From assembly GCF_002979865.1 (NCBI RefSeq), contig NZ_PCPZ01000004.1:1-64000 (forward strand): a stretch of 64,000 nucleotides of DNA. The letters are read 5' to 3'. The position numbers were made by a program, and so were the translations under genes. This document shows positions 9,642 through 18,783 of this stretch, in pieces. Under the pieces are notes generated by a model, which ran no database searches, was not told the DNA's origin, and was given only the letters and a program-made list of their open reading frames with translations. Origin of the DNA: Arthrobacter sp. MYb214 (GTDB lineage: Bacteria; Actinomycetota; Actinomycetes; Actinomycetales; Micrococcaceae). How positions within the stretch are numbered: position 1 is the stretch's first letter; every line of letters begins with the position of its first letter.

Positions 9642-10193
9642 CTACTGGTAAATATGCGGGGCCAAGGTGCCCACGCAATCAAGGTTGCGGTACTTTTCCG
9701 CGAAGTCCAGGCCGTAGCCCACCACGAATTCGTTCGGGATGTCCATGCCGACGTACTTGACGTCGATTTCCACCTTGGCTGCTTCCGGCTTGCGCAGCAG
9801 GGTGCAGATTTCCACCGAGGCCGGGCCGCGGGATTCCAGGTTGGACTTCAGCCAGGACAAGGTCAGGCCGGAATCGATGATGTCCTCGACGATCAGCACG
9901 TGCTTGCCCATGAGGTCGGAATCCAGGTCCTTGAGGATGCGCACCACACCGGAGGACTGGGTACCCGAACCGTAGGAGGACACTGCCATCCAGTCCATGG
10001 TCAGGTGGGAGTTCAGTGCGCGAACCAGGTCAGCCATGATCATCACGGCGCCCTTGAGCACACCTACCACGAGGATGTCGCGGCCTTCGTAATCCTTGTC
10101 GATCTGCGCGGCAAGTTCTTCCACGCGGGCCTGGATTTCTTCCTTGGTGTACAGAACGTGCGCAAGATCGGCTTTGACTGCATTGGAATCCAC
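9642..10193 (-). CDS. hpt: Hypoxanthine phosphoribosyltransferase
   Basis: Salvages hypoxanthine and guanine to IMP and GMP using PRPP. The 183-residue type I phosphoribosyltransferase has the PRPP-binding motif [14 protein letters not shown] and the [14 protein letters not shown] region. It starts at GTG 10193 with AGGAG seven bases upstream (ATCAGGAGAATTCTCGTG). The tilS-hpt-ftsH order is strongly conserved in actinobacteria. A gap of 107 bases separates it from ftsH; I see no hairpin there. Confidence 0.95.
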   Translation of the reverse strand: MDSNAVKADLAHVLYTKEEIQARVEELAAQIDKDYEGRDILVVGVLKGAVMIMADLVRALNSHLTMDWMAVSSYGSGTQSSGVVRILKDLDSDLMGKHVLIVEDIIDSGLTLSWLKSNLESRGPASVEICTLLRKPEAAKVEIDVKYVGMDIPNEFVVGYGLDFAEKYRNLDCVGTLAPHIYQ

Positions 10194-10257
10194 GAGAATT
10201 CTCCTGATTCTAGAGGTGTGGTACTTACCTAGAGTGCCACATTTAGCGGAAGGTTGT

Positions 10258-11184
10258 TTAGCCGGTTGTGGTGAAAACGATCACCGATTGCCGCCGGAAG
10301 GCGCTGATCCTGCCATCCAGCTGCACAGGACCAGCTGATTTGGACTTGGGGACGCCGAGCCCGGCCAGCGCGCACAGCGCCGCCGTTCGCTCATGGCCCA
10401 CATTCCTGGCCCCGGCTTCCATGGCGGCCAGGCGTAATACTCGCGAGCTGATGGCCACCGGCAGCTTGGCCAGGTCCGGGATCGCCAACCCGTGCTCGTC
10501 CTTGGCCGCTTGGGCCCATTCGTCGAGGGCTTGGGCGTCGGCGGCGGCCAGGCTGGCGGTGCGCGCCAGTGCTTCGGGAACATGCTCGCCAAGTTCCTCG
10601 CGCAAGAAGGGCAGGATCCTATGGCGGATGAGGTTGCGCTTGTACCCGGTGTCCGCGTTGCTCGGATCTTCCCAGTAGCCAAGCCCCGCCTGCCGGCAGA
10701 TTTCCTCGGTTTGCGCCCGGGACAGTTCCAGCAGGGGGCGCCGGTAGGCTCCGCGCCGGGCAGGGATGCCGGCCAGCGAGCGGGTTCCCGATCCGCGCAG
10801 CAGCCCCAGCAGCACCTGCTCGGCCTGGTCGTCGCGGGTGTGGGCGAGCATCAATGCCTGCGCGTTGAACTGCTGCAAGGCTGCTTCAAAGGCCTGGTAC
10901 CTGGCCGTGCGGGCCGAAGCCTCGTCATCCGAGGTCTCGACCTGGAGCACCGCCACCGGGTCCAATCCCAGCTCGCGGCATTGCCCGGCGGCTCGTTCGG
11001 CCGCCTGGGCGCTGCCGGGCTGCAGGCCGTGATCGATAACCACGGCGCCGAAGGAAGCGGGCAGCGTCGCCGCGGCAATGGCCAGGGCTAGCGAGTCGGC
11101 ACCGCCGGAAACCCCGATCAGGTTCAGCCCGGGCGCGCTGCTGGCACTGATGGCGGCGCGGGCAAGGTGAAGGGCGCGGCTCAT
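10258..11184 (-). CDS. tilS: tRNA(Ile)-lysidine synthetase
   Basis: Modifies C34 of the CAU-anticodon tRNA(Ile) to lysidine so that it reads AUA. The 308-residue protein carries the N-type ATP pyrophosphatase loop SGGADS at 26-31 and the HTRDDQAEQVLLGLLRGSG signature, followed by a helical region. The C-terminal domain is short, as in other actinobacterial forms. Its ATG overlaps the preceding metalloprotease stop in an ATGA, indicating translational coupling. Confidence 0.93.
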   Translation of the reverse strand: MSRALHLARAAISASSAPGLNLIGVSGGADSLALAIAAATLPASFGAVVIDHGLQPGSAQAAERAAGQCRELGLDPVAVLQVETSDDEASARTARYQAFEAALQQFNAQALMLAHTRDDQAEQVLLGLLRGSGTRSLAGIPARRGAYRRPLLELSRAQTEEICRQAGLGYWEDPSNADTGYKRNLIRHRILPFLREELGEHVPEALARTASLAAADAQALDEWAQAAKDEHGLAIPDLAKLPVAISSRVLRLAAMEAGARNVGHERTAALCALAGLGVPKSKSAGPVQLDGRISAFRRQSVIVFTTTG

Positions 11185-12107
11185 CGGGTGCGGGCCAGCC
11201 AGCGTTCCGGGTCATCGAGTTCCCCGGCGCTCGGGAACATCTCGCGGGCGGTGAAGATTTCGTTGAAGCCCTCGTAGCCGATCGCGTCGACGATATGCCG
11301 CACGAATTTTGCCCCGCGTTTGTACTGCAGCGCCTTGGCATCCAATCCCAGCAGCTTGCCCAGCAGGATCGCCAGGGCCGAACGGTTCTCGCCACGGGCT
11401 TCGAAGCGGCGGCGGATGGTCTTGATGCTGCGGATCGAGGTGACATCGTTCATCACGACCATGGCGTGGCCTTCGAGCACCGACATGATGCTGGTCAGTT
11501 CGCTGACCTCGGACTTCATGGATTTCAGGCGTTCACCCAGTTCGCCCATGGAGTGGGTGGTGCCGGCCAGCGGCTCGAAGGCCTCGGCCAGGGTCTGCTT
11601 CATGACCCCGGGGATCCAGGCAGCGTGCTCGAATTGCAGGCGGTGGGTCTGCTCGTGGGTGGCGATCCACAGGTAGAAGTCGCGGGCGTTCACATTCAGC
11701 TCGCCGCGGATCTGGGTGATGGTCGGGGCGTTGAGCAGCAGGCGCGGGCCGACGAATGGGTCGAACTGGCCCAGCACCCGGGTGCCCAGCACCGAGAGCA
11801 CCGCGCCAAGTTCTGCGCCGGCAATCAAGGGGACCACACCGGGGACGTCCTGGCGCGCTGCCGGGAGCAGGGCCGCGAAATTCTGGCTGACGGCCTTGGC
11901 CCAGCCGGACCGGTCCACCACCAGGGTCTGCGAGGGCGCGGAAGCAGCCAGCTTGGAAACCTTCTCGGCCTCCACCAGGCCTTCGCCGGCGGCGATGCGC
12001 AGTTCCTCGATGATCCGTGCGGCATCCTGGGCCTGGATCCCCGGCCCGGCGGGCATCAGGGTTTTCGCGGCCTTGGCCGCCAGCTTCCAATCGACGAACT
12101 GGTTCAT
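11181..12107 (-). CDS. Zinc-dependent metalloprotease, DUF2342 family
   Basis: A 308-residue soluble protein of the actinobacterial DUF2342 family, placed among the zincin metalloproteases. The zinc motif reads HEQTHRLQFEH, an HExxH-type site with the family's Gln-Phe extension. These genes usually sit between dacB and tilS, as here. No signal peptide is seen, so it probably acts in the cytoplasm. The substrate is unknown; a link to coenzyme F420 biosynthesis appears in some annotations but nothing here supports it. Confidence 0.82.
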   Translation of the reverse strand: MNQFVDWKLAAKAAKTLMPAGPGIQAQDAARIIEELRIAAGEGLVEAEKVSKLAASAPSQTLVVDRSGWAKAVSQNFAALLPAARQDVPGVVPLIAGAELGAVLSVLGTRVLGQFDPFVGPRLLLNAPTITQIRGELNVNARDFYLWIATHEQTHRLQFEHAAWIPGVMKQTLAEAFEPLAGTTHSMGELGERLKSMKSEVSELTSIMSVLEGHAMVVMNDVTSIRSIKTIRRRFEARGENRSALAILLGKLLGLDAKALQYKRGAKFVRHIVDAIGYEGFNEIFTAREMFPSAGELDDPERWLARTR

Positions 12108-12125
12108 TTGCTGCTCCTGCGGCGT

Positions 12126-13490
12126 TCAGCTCCGGCAGCCACAGCCACGGATGGCGGTGACAGCAGAGTCAATGGTTGGCTTGTGGGGTGCGAGTGTTCC
12201 GTTGGGCTGATCGGCATAGATCGAGAAGGCGAGCAGGCGCCCGTCTTCGGTCATGGCCATGCCCGTCAGCGTGGCCACGCCGGTGAGCGAGCCGGTCTTG
12301 GCGCGGACCAGGCCAAGTGTTCCGGCACCGCCCAGGCGGTTCATCAAGGTGCCGTTGTAGCCGGCGACCGGCAGCGAGTAGACGACCTCGCGCAATTCCG
12401 GCTTCTTGCTGGTGGCGGCCGAGCGCAGTACCGCGGTCAGCGCCGCGGGCGAAATCCGGTTCCTGGCAGCCAGGCCGCTGGTGTCCACGAGCGTGTGTCC
12501 AGCAGCCCCATGGGCCTGGGCCACAGCAGCGACGGCGGCCCCTGCCTGTTCCCCGGGCATCTGGCGGTCCAGCGCCACCAGGCGGCCCATGGATTCGGCA
12601 ATGTAGTTATCCGAAACCAGCAGCATGTGCTTGATGACATCGCGCAGCGGTGCGGACTTCACTTCGGTGATCTGCTCGCCCCCCGCATAGGGGCCGCGGC
12701 CACCCTCATCCACCTTGACCCGCTCGCCCAGGGCTTGGGCGAAGACCTTGCGGACCTGCCCGGCCGGGTCGGACTGGTAGGCGGTGCTGGTGCTTTCCCC
12801 GGCACGCCCGGCGTAGTGCGCAATCGGGTAGACCTGGCCAATGTTATTGGAGGTGAACAGCGACTTGTCCCAGGCGGGGTTGCTGTGCGCATCGCCGAAC
12901 AGCGAGTCGTCCAGCCACAGCTTGACCTCGCTGATGCCGCGCTTTTCAAGTTCTTCGGCGGTCTGCTTGGCCAGGGTTGCCAGTCCTGCATAGCCCTTGG
13001 GGTGCGCCGGGTCCGATTCCCCGTCGCCCAGCAGCACATCTCCCCCGCCGCGCAGGATCAATGTGCCGCCATCGAGCAGCACGCTGGTGGACAGCTGGGT
13101 GTCGCCGCCGAGGGCATCGAGGGCCGCGATGGCGGTGACTACCTTCAGGCTGGAGGCCGGGGTGCCATTTATTTCGGAGTTCCTGTCATACAGGACTGTG
13201 CCCGTGGCCACGTCGACCACCTGGGCGTTGAAGGACGTCCGGTCGGGCTTGTCCGCCAGGATGCCATCCAGCTTCGCGGCGAGGATCCCGGGGTCCGGTT
13301 GCGCGGCGTTGGGGTCCAGGTCCCGCACGGCGACTGGGGATTTATCGGCCAGCTGCGCGCTGGCCGGGGTGTAGAAAGCCTCGGGCTCTCCGGTGAAGAA
13401 TCGCGGGGCCAGCAGCATCGCGGCAATCACTGCAACCATGGCAACAATCGCCACCCCCAGCGTAATAGCGCGTCGGGCGGCAGTGTTCAT
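12126..13490 (-). CDS. dacB: D-alanyl-D-alanine carboxypeptidase/endopeptidase (PBP4 family)
   Basis: A 454-residue serine peptidase (MEROPS S13 type) acting on peptidoglycan stem peptides outside the membrane. The N terminus has an uncleaved-anchor-like helix (about 9-29). The active-site SxxK is SSLK at 113-116 in GTPASSLKVVTA, the SxN motif is SDN in LLVSDNYIAESM, and KTG occurs in VRAKTGSLTGVATLTG. It is the first gene of the long leftward block. The 97 bases before ppa must hold two divergent promoters. Confidence 0.9.
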   Translation of the reverse strand: MNTAARRAITLGVAIVAMVAVIAAMLLAPRFFTGEPEAFYTPASAQLADKSPVAVRDLDPNAAQPDPGILAAKLDGILADKPDRTSFNAQVVDVATGTVLYDRNSEINGTPASSLKVVTAIAALDALGGDTQLSTSVLLDGGTLILRGGGDVLLGDGESDPAHPKGYAGLATLAKQTAEELEKRGISEVKLWLDDSLFGDAHSNPAWDKSLFTSNNIGQVYPIAHYAGRAGESTSTAYQSDPAGQVRKVFAQALGERVKVDEGGRGPYAGGEQITEVKSAPLRDVIKHMLLVSDNYIAESMGRLVALDRQMPGEQAGAAVAAVAQAHGAAGHTLVDTSGLAARNRISPAALTAVLRSAATSKKPELREVVYSLPVAGYNGTLMNRLGGAGTLGLVRAKTGSLTGVATLTGMAMTEDGRLLAFSIYADQPNGTLAPHKPTIDSAVTAIRGCGCRS

Positions 13491-13587
13491 ATGGTTACAT
13501 TCCTCTCGCAGTTTTATCCATCAGGCGCAATGGGGCGATACCCTTATTAGCGGATATCCCTAAGACTAGTTTAGGAGTGTGCTTTTC

Positions 13588-14067
13588 ATGAGCCACGACG
13601 TGACCATCGAGATCCCCACCGGATCGCGCGTCAAGTACGAGATCGACCACGAGACCCACCGCCTGCGCCTGGATCGCGTGCTGTTCACCTCGATGCAGTA
13701 CCCAACCCACTACGGCTACTTCGACGATACTCTGGGCGAAGATGGCGATCCATTGGACGCCATGGTCTTCATCCCGGGTGTTGACCTGATCCCAGGTGTT
13801 GTTGTCGAAGCACGCCCAATTGGCGTATTCAACATGACCGACGATGGCGGTGGCGATGCCAAGCTGCTGTGCGTTCCTGCCGACAAGCGCTTTGACCACA
13901 TCAAGGAACTTGAAGACATCGACGAATGGCTGATCAAGGAGATCGAGCACTTCTTCACCCGCTACAAGGACCTGGAACCAGGCAAGTGGGTCAAGGCCGA
14001 GGGTTGGGAAGGCCGCGAGGCTGCCGAAGCCGAGCTGGCTCGCTCCATCGAGCGTTTCAAGGCCTAG
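13588..14067 (+). CDS. ppa: Inorganic pyrophosphatase
   Basis: Hydrolyses pyrophosphate to phosphate, pulling biosynthetic reactions forward. The 159-residue family I enzyme has the metal-binding DGDPLDAMV motif, [13 protein letters not shown] and [11 protein letters not shown]. The ATG at 13588 follows AGGAGTG at a good distance (13574-13580); a GTG nine bases upstream falls within that site and is less likely. A strong hairpin terminator follows at 14088. Confidence 0.96.
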   Translation: MSHDVTIEIPTGSRVKYEIDHETHRLRLDRVLFTSMQYPTHYGYFDDTLGEDGDPLDAMVFIPGVDLIPGVVVEARPIGVFNMTDDGGGDAKLLCVPADKRFDHIKELEDIDEWLIKEIEHFFTRYKDLEPGKWVKAEGWEGREAAEAELARSIERFKA

Positions 14068-14087
14068 CCACTAGGCTCAAGCCGAAC

Positions 14088-14128
14088 ATGGCGGCGACCC
14101 CCGAATCGGGGTCGCCGCCATTGCTTTT
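14088..14128 (+). terminator. Intrinsic terminator after ppa
   Basis: A perfect 14-base-pair stem (14088-14101 with 14108-14121, ATGGCGGCGACCCC) with a six-base loop is followed by TGCTTTT. It lies between the convergent ppa and rmuC genes and could serve both. Confidence 0.85.
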
Positions 14129-14167
14129 GCTGCCGGTTCACTGCCGGAGACCCGGACTTGCCCGGCG

Positions 14168-15376
14168 CTAGGCTTCAGGCAGCATTCCGCTGAGCACATC
14201 TTCCTGCGCGGAAACTTCCAGGGTCTGCACGTCCTTGAGTTTCCGCTCCACCGCACGGGTCCGGGTACCGGCATCGCGCACCGTGTTCTGCGCCGTGGCC
14301 AGCTGCTTGCCCAGCTTGTCCCAGACATCTCCGTACTTGCGGAACTCTTCCTTGGCCGCCGAGAGCACCTGCCACACCTCACTGCTGCGCTTCTCAATGG
14401 CCAGTGTCCGGAAACCCATTTGCAAGGAGTTCAGCAGGCTCATCAGGGTGGTCGGCCCCGTGACCAGCACCCGGTGCTCGGCCTGCAGCTTGCTGGCCAG
14501 CCCCGGGCTGCGCACAACCTCGGCGAACAGCCCCTCGGTGGGCAAGTACATGATGGCGAAGTCGGTGCTGTACGGCGGGGCGATGTACTTGCTGGAGATC
14601 AGCTTGGCCTGCTCAAGGATCGCCCGGTCCAGCGCCTTGCCCGCAGCGGCGATGACGGCCTTGTCGCCGTGCTCCTGGGCATCGAGCAGGCGCTCGTAGT
14701 CCTCTTGCGGCAGCTTGGAGTCGATTGGCAGATAGATCGTTCCGGCATCCCGCCCGGGCAGGATCACCGCGAACTCCACGACCTCGCGGCTGCCGGGCAC
14801 GACCGCCACGTTCTGCTCGTACTGCTCTGCGGTGAGGATGTCTTCCAGCTGGCGCGAAAGCTGCACTTCGCCCCATGAACCACGGCTCTTCACGTTGGTG
14901 AGCACGCGTTTCAGCCCGCCGACATCCTGGGCCAGGCTCTGCATTTCCCCCAGCCCCTTCTGCACCATTTCCAGCCGCTTGCTGACCAGTTCAAAGGATT
15001 CGCCCAGCCGCTTCTCCAAGGTCCCCTGGAGCTTCTCGTCCACCGTCTCGCGCATCTTCTCGAGTTTGGCTTCATTGCCCGAGCGCAGTTTCTCCATTTC
15101 CTGCTGGAGCAGCCCCTGGACCTGCAGATGGCGGTTCGCATTGGCTTCTGCCATCGCGGTCAGCTTGGCGTCGATCTCGGTACGCACTTCGCCCATCCCC
15201 TGGCGCAGTTCGGTGCGCTGGGTCCCCAGTTCCTGCCGGAGCTCCGCATTAGCAGCACGCACCGAGTCCTGGATCTGGGTGCCATCAGAGCCGGATGTCC
15301 TGCGCACCAGCAGCAAGGCAATACATGCCGTTGCCAGAATATTCAGGATGACGAGTACAAAAACCGCGATTACCAT
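14168..15376 (-). CDS. rmuC: DNA recombination protein RmuC
   Basis: A 402-residue protein. A short N-terminal membrane helix (VIAVFVLVILNILATACIAL) is followed by a long Gln/Glu-rich coiled coil (about 40-130) and the PD-(D/E)XK-like RmuC domain (GSWGEVQLSRQLEDIL, LPIDSKLP, FAIMYLPTEGLFAE). In E. coli RmuC limits inversions at short inverted repeats; the mechanism is not settled. The ATG at 15376 is proposed; a GTG two codons upstream is also open, and neither has a good ribosome binding site. Confidence 0.9.
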   Translation of the reverse strand: MVIAVFVLVILNILATACIALLLVRRTSGSDGTQIQDSVRAANAELRQELGTQRTELRQGMGEVRTEIDAKLTAMAEANANRHLQVQGLLQQEMEKLRSGNEAKLEKMRETVDEKLQGTLEKRLGESFELVSKRLEMVQKGLGEMQSLAQDVGGLKRVLTNVKSRGSWGEVQLSRQLEDILTAEQYEQNVAVVPGSREVVEFAVILPGRDAGTIYLPIDSKLPQEDYERLLDAQEHGDKAVIAAAGKALDRAILEQAKLISSKYIAPPYSTDFAIMYLPTEGLFAEVVRSPGLASKLQAEHRVLVTGPTTLMSLLNSLQMGFRTLAIEKRSSEVWQVLSAAKEEFRKYGDVWDKLGKQLATAQNTVRDAGTRTRAVERKLKDVQTLEVSAQEDVLSGMLPEA

Positions 15377-15459
15377 GAGCACCTAACCAAGAACTGTCGA
15401 GCGGACCATTGCCTCAGTCCTATCAGCGGACACCGACAGTTTGGGCCCATAATGGGTCC

Positions 15460-16083
15460 ATGCATATTTTGGTCACCGGTTTCGAGCCGTTCGGCAACGA
15501 CGAATTCAATGCCAGCCAGGAAGCCGTTTCCAGCCTTCCCAGGCAGCTGGGCGAGCATCAGGTCCTCACCGCCATGCTTCCGGTGTCCTTCGCGGCCTCC
15601 GGCAAAGCACTCGAATCGCTCTTGGCGAAGCACCAGCCCGATGCGCTGATTTGCGTCGGCGAAGCCGGCGGCCGGAATGCAATCACGCCGGAGCGATGGG
15701 CTTTTAACGAAGATGATGCCCGCATCCCCGACAATGATGGCGCCCAGCCACGGTCAGCGGCCATCAAGGCGAATGCGCCGGGACGCTTGGATGCCACACT
15801 TGATCCAGCAGCGGCCGTCCGCGCCCTGCTCGCCGCAGGCTATGAGGCAAGGGTCTCCGAGGATGCCGGGCGTTTCGTGTGCAACCACACTGCGTATTTG
15901 GCGTATTCCCAACCGGTCCCGGCATTGTTCATCCATGTTCCCGCACTGCGCCCGCCAGGGGTTCAAGCCACGGTTGGTGCTGAAACCGACGCATCGGCCA
16001 GCCAACCTCGGCCCGGGGACCTGAGCCAGCTATCGTCGGCCCTGGGCATTGCGATACTGGGAAGCCTCGCCCCCGGTGGATAG
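15460..16083 (+). CDS. pcp: Pyroglutamyl peptidase I (pyrrolidone-carboxylate peptidase)
   Basis: Removes N-terminal pyroglutamate from peptides. The 207-residue family C15 protein begins MHILVTGFEPFG and carries the three catalytic regions: Glu in GEAGGRNAITPERWAFN, Cys in AGRFVCNHTAYL and His in LFIHVPAL. The ATG at 15460 fits the N-terminal family motif, and CATAAT lies six bases upstream, so translation is probably leaderless; the longer frame upstream lacks support. Confidence 0.9.
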   Translation: MHILVTGFEPFGNDEFNASQEAVSSLPRQLGEHQVLTAMLPVSFAASGKALESLLAKHQPDALICVGEAGGRNAITPERWAFNEDDARIPDNDGAQPRSAAIKANAPGRLDATLDPAAAVRALLAAGYEARVSEDAGRFVCNHTAYLAYSQPVPALFIHVPALRPPGVQATVGAETDASASQPRPGDLSQLSSALGIAILGSLAPGG

Positions 16084-16086
16084 ACT
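16081..16086 (+). promoter_or_regulatory. -10 element for a leaderless start
   Basis: TAGACT lies six bases before the ATG at 16093, and there is no Shine-Dalgarno sequence. The element overlaps the pcp stop codon, so the small membrane genes have their own promoter. Confidence 0.5.
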
Positions 16087-16092
16087 GCTTTC

Positions 16093-16314
16093 ATGGAAGC
16101 GGTAATGGCACTGGACGGCCTGGAAGTTGGCATTCTGGTGCTGTGGGCGCTGGGCACGCTCTTTGTGCTGGTGCAGTTCCTCCGCGAACGCTGTGTGCGC
16201 ACCGCCATACCGCTGGCCCTAGCCATGCCTATTCCCCTGTTTGGCGCCGTCTACTCGGTGGCCCGCTTGACCGGGATCATGATGAAACGAAAGCCTGGAT
16301 CCGATAATGAATAG
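16093..16314 (+). CDS. Small membrane protein, unknown function
   Basis: A 73-residue protein with two hydrophobic segments (LEVGILVLWALGTLFVLVQFL and AIPLALAMPIPLFGAVYSVA), a positively charged RERCVR turn between them and a basic tail. I do not recognise the family. It begins nine bases after pcp with a leaderless-type start, and its stop codon overlaps the start of another tiny membrane gene, so the two are probably made together. Confidence 0.6.
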   Translation: MEAVMALDGLEVGILVLWALGTLFVLVQFLRERCVRTAIPLALAMPIPLFGAVYSVARLTGIMMKRKPGSDNE

Positions 16315-16426
16315 CAGTCCCACCCGCTGGATGGTTCTTTTTTCGCTTGCCATCGGCTTTCTTTTCATCGGAGCTTTCGCCCTGGTTGTCTCGGGGCTCG
16401 CTGCACCATGGCTGGACTGGGACTAG
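16307..16426 (+). CDS. 39-residue membrane peptide overlapping the preceding gene
   Basis: ATG at 16307 opens a 39-codon frame that begins MNSSPTRWMVLFSL and ends LAAPWLDWD. One hydrophobic helix spans about residues 9-33, with a basic residue before it and acidic residues after it, consistent with an N-in single-pass protein. It overlaps the 73-residue gene by eight bases, which suggests coupling. It is short enough to be missed by ordinary gene calling. No family is recognised. Confidence 0.5.
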   Translation: MNSSPTRWMVLFSLAIGFLFIGAFALVVSGLAAPWLDWD

Positions 16427-16493
16427 GAATGTGACCATCTGATACTTGCGGGATTACTGCCGGGGTTCAGCGCAGGGCTAGCCTTGAAGCATC

Positions 16494-17153
16494 ATGACCC
16501 TGCATAATCTCACTCCGCTCGATCAGCTGCGTGCCGGAAAGCTCCCCCTGCGTCTTGCAAATCTGTTCATCGGCCTCATGCTTTTTGCGCTGGCCATGGC
16601 ACTGCTGATCCGCGCCCAGCTCGGCGTGGATCCGTGGGATGTGCTTCACCTGGGCCTGGCCAACTACATTCCGCTGTCGCTGGGAACGATAGTGATCATC
16701 GTCGGCGTCGTGGTGCTGCTGGCCTGGATTCCGCTCAAGCAGTGGCCAGGATTGGGCACCGTCGCCAATGTGCTGCTCATCGGGCTTGGCCTGGACTTCT
16801 TTCTCTGGCTCATCCCTGATGTCCACGGGTTGGGCTGGCAGATCCTGACCCTGGTTGGCGCCATCGCCGTCAATGGCCTTGGCGGCGCCCTGTACATCGG
16901 CTGCCATTTCGGCCCCGGCCCGCGCGACGGCCTGATGACCGGGCTGCATTTGCGCACCGGCAAATCGATCCGCCTGCTGCGCACCATTATCGAGGTGTGC
17001 GTGCTGGGGATCGGCTGGTTGCTCGGCGGTCCGGTGGGCGTGGGCACGGTGGCTTATGCGCTGCTGATTGGCCCCGCTACGCAGTTCTTCTTCAAGTACA
17101 CGACCGTTGCGCTGCCCGCCCAGCAGGGCGCGCCCAGCAGCACCCTGTCCTAG
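16494..17153 (+). CDS. YczE/YyaS/YitT-like membrane protein
   Basis: A 219-residue protein with about five or six membrane helices. It shows the YczE-type features LGVDPWDVLHLGLA and a late HFGPGPRDGLMTGLH loop. Bacillus YczE has been linked to secondary-metabolite production and YitT-like proteins to membrane homeostasis, but no transport substrate is known. The start ATG at 16494 has only a weak upstream signal. Not linked to its neighbours by any obvious operon. Confidence 0.75.
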   Translation: MTLHNLTPLDQLRAGKLPLRLANLFIGLMLFALAMALLIRAQLGVDPWDVLHLGLANYIPLSLGTIVIIVGVVVLLAWIPLKQWPGLGTVANVLLIGLGLDFFLWLIPDVHGLGWQILTLVGAIAVNGLGGALYIGCHFGPGPRDGLMTGLHLRTGKSIRLLRTIIEVCVLGIGWLLGGPVGVGTVAYALLIGPATQFFFKYTTVALPAQQGAPSSTLS

Positions 17154-17253
17154 TTCCTCCTGATCCCGCCAGCCGGCGGACCAGCATCAGGCTGGAGCAG
17201 CACCGTTAGCCGCCAAGTGCCGCACAGTGCGCGACAAACCCGGTTGCACACGC

Positions 17254-17259
17254 AATACT
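17254..17259 (+). promoter_or_regulatory. -10 element for a leaderless start
   Basis: AATACT lies six bases before the ATG at 17266. It fits the recurring geometry of presumed leaderless promoters in this window, though its first base departs from T. Confidence 0.4.
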
Positions 17260-17265
17260 TGAATC

Positions 17266-17868
17266 ATGTTTGTCGTTGCGCTCAGCCCCCGGCCCCGCTC
17301 GGTCACCGATGTTGCCGCCGCCAGCGAGCAGCTCTGGCACCAGCTGGAACAAGTCGACACCCACGCGCCGTTCACCGCGCTCAGCGGGCAGCTGCTGCTC
17401 GGAGTGCCCAGTGACCCCGATGCCGCCGTCGACGCGCTGCTGCGCGTGGCACGGCTGAACTTCTGCAATATCGGGCTGGGCATCGGCAGCCTGTACGAGC
17501 CGGTGCCCGTAGAGGCCGACCTGGTCGAGGGCAGGGCGGCGCGGCGCGCGCTCGGCGCGCTGGAGGCGGCCAGCCACCGCGGCGAAAGGGTCCCGATCTG
17601 CGTTTCCTCGGGCAATGACGAGATGGACGGCGAGCTCGAGGGCCTGCTGCGCATGCTCGGACAGTGGATCCGCACCCGCACCGAGGCCGAATGGTCCGTC
17701 GTTGACCTGTTGACTCCCGGTGTGCGCGGGCAGCAAAAAGCGGTCGCCGGGATCCTGGGAATCACTCCCCAGGCAGTATCTGCGGCGATCGTGCGTTCGG
17801 GCTACAACGACGAGCTGGGCGCGCGGGCAGCGATCGCCCGGCTGCTGGAATACACCGACCAGCTCTAG
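17266..17868 (+). CDS. SatD-like protein with C-terminal helix-turn-helix
   Basis: A 200-residue soluble protein. Residues about 1-130 form an alpha/beta domain that I do not recognise firmly (SatD-like). Residues about 155-190 (GQQKAVAGILGITPQAVSAAI) look like a sigma-70 region 4 or MarR-style helix-turn-helix. Actinobacteria often carry such a gene as an unlinked regulator. Translation probably starts leaderless at ATG 17266. It converges on the HAD phosphatase with nine bases between stops. The function is unproven. Confidence 0.6.
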   Translation: MFVVALSPRPRSVTDVAAASEQLWHQLEQVDTHAPFTALSGQLLLGVPSDPDAAVDALLRVARLNFCNIGLGIGSLYEPVPVEADLVEGRAARRALGALEAASHRGERVPICVSSGNDEMDGELEGLLRMLGQWIRTRTEAEWSVVDLLTPGVRGQQKAVAGILGITPQAVSAAIVRSGYNDELGARAAIARLLEYTDQL

Positions 17869-17877
17869 ACTCTGGTG

Positions 17878-18708
17878 CTAGCTGCCCAGCAGCCCTTCCA
17901 GGACGATGGCCAGGCCATCCTGGTCAACGCCTTCAGTCACGGCGTCGGCCGCTGCCTTGACCTCATCCGGCGCTTGGCCCATGGCCACGCCATGTCCGGC
18001 CCACTGCAGCATTTCGACGTCATTGCGGCCATCGCCTACTGCCAGCGAGTCCTTCGAATCGAACTTCAGGATCGCCCGCAGCCGCTCCAGGCCGCTGGCC
18101 TTGGTGGTACCCTCGGCGGCAATATCCAGCCAAGCGGTCCAGCCCACCGAGTAGGTCACCCCGGAGAGCCCCAGGCTCTGCACGGCATGCCCGAATTCCT
18201 CGGCGGTGTTGTCGGTGGAGAAAACCACCACGCGCACGGCCTTGCTGTTGACCAGCTCGCCGAAATCAACGACCTTGCTCTCGGCGCCAAAGCTCATGTC
18301 GCCGAAGGTTTCGCTGGAAAGGAATTCGCCGCGCTCGTTTTCCAAGGCGTACTTGGCTTTGGGAAGCTGGTCGCGCAGCGCCTTGAGCGCTGTCGACGGG
18401 TCGAAGATCTCGCGGTGCAGGATCTCGACTTCATCCTGGCACACCTTTGCGAGCACGCCGCCGTTGCTGACCACGACATAGCCATGGTCGATGCCCAGTT
18501 CCGCCATGATGGGCAGGGCCGCACCCAAGGAGCGGCCGGTGGAGATGATTACCTCATGGCCCTGGGCCACTACAGCCCGCGCGGCATCGCGCACGCGCTG
18601 GCTCATTTCCCCCTGGTGGTTGACGATGGTGCCATCCACGTCAAGGCAAATCATCAATTTTTGCTTGGTCAGCCGGTCATCGTTGCCGAGCTTAGTCATA
18701 ACAGTCAT
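17878..18708 (-). CDS. HAD-superfamily Cof-type phosphatase
   Basis: A 276-residue haloacid dehalogenase hydrolase with the catalytic DVDGTIV motif (about residue 20), the ISTGRS motif II and the late GDGRNDVEML motif IV, with a C2-type cap between. Cof-type enzymes dephosphorylate sugar phosphates, flavin or pyridoxal phosphate with broad specificity. The start is uncertain because ATG occurs at 18708 and 18699 and neither has a Shine-Dalgarno sequence. Confidence 0.85.
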   Translation of the reverse strand: MTVMTKLGNDDRLTKQKLMICLDVDGTIVNHQGEMSQRVRDAARAVVAQGHEVIISTGRSLGAALPIMAELGIDHGYVVVSNGGVLAKVCQDEVEILHREIFDPSTALKALRDQLPKAKYALENERGEFLSSETFGDMSFGAESKVVDFGELVNSKAVRVVVFSTDNTAEEFGHAVQSLGLSGVTYSVGWTAWLDIAAEGTTKASGLERLRAILKFDSKDSLAVGDGRNDVEMLQWAGHGVAMGQAPDEVKAAADAVTEGVDQDGLAIVLEGLLGS

Positions 18709-18783
18709 GGCTCAAGTTAACCACCACCGCGGGTTTTTGGCGATGACCCAAGGCACAGCGCCAAGTGAACAACCGGTTAAAAG

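Noticed and set aside
14088-14128. Possible regulatory RNA between ppa and rmuC
   Set aside because: It is explained by a single perfect hairpin and T-run between convergent genes, that is, a terminator.
17187-17765. Minus-strand frame opposite the SatD-like gene
   Set aside because: Ser/Arg/Pro-rich composition and no domain. The plus-strand protein has a credible HTH and a leaderless promoter.
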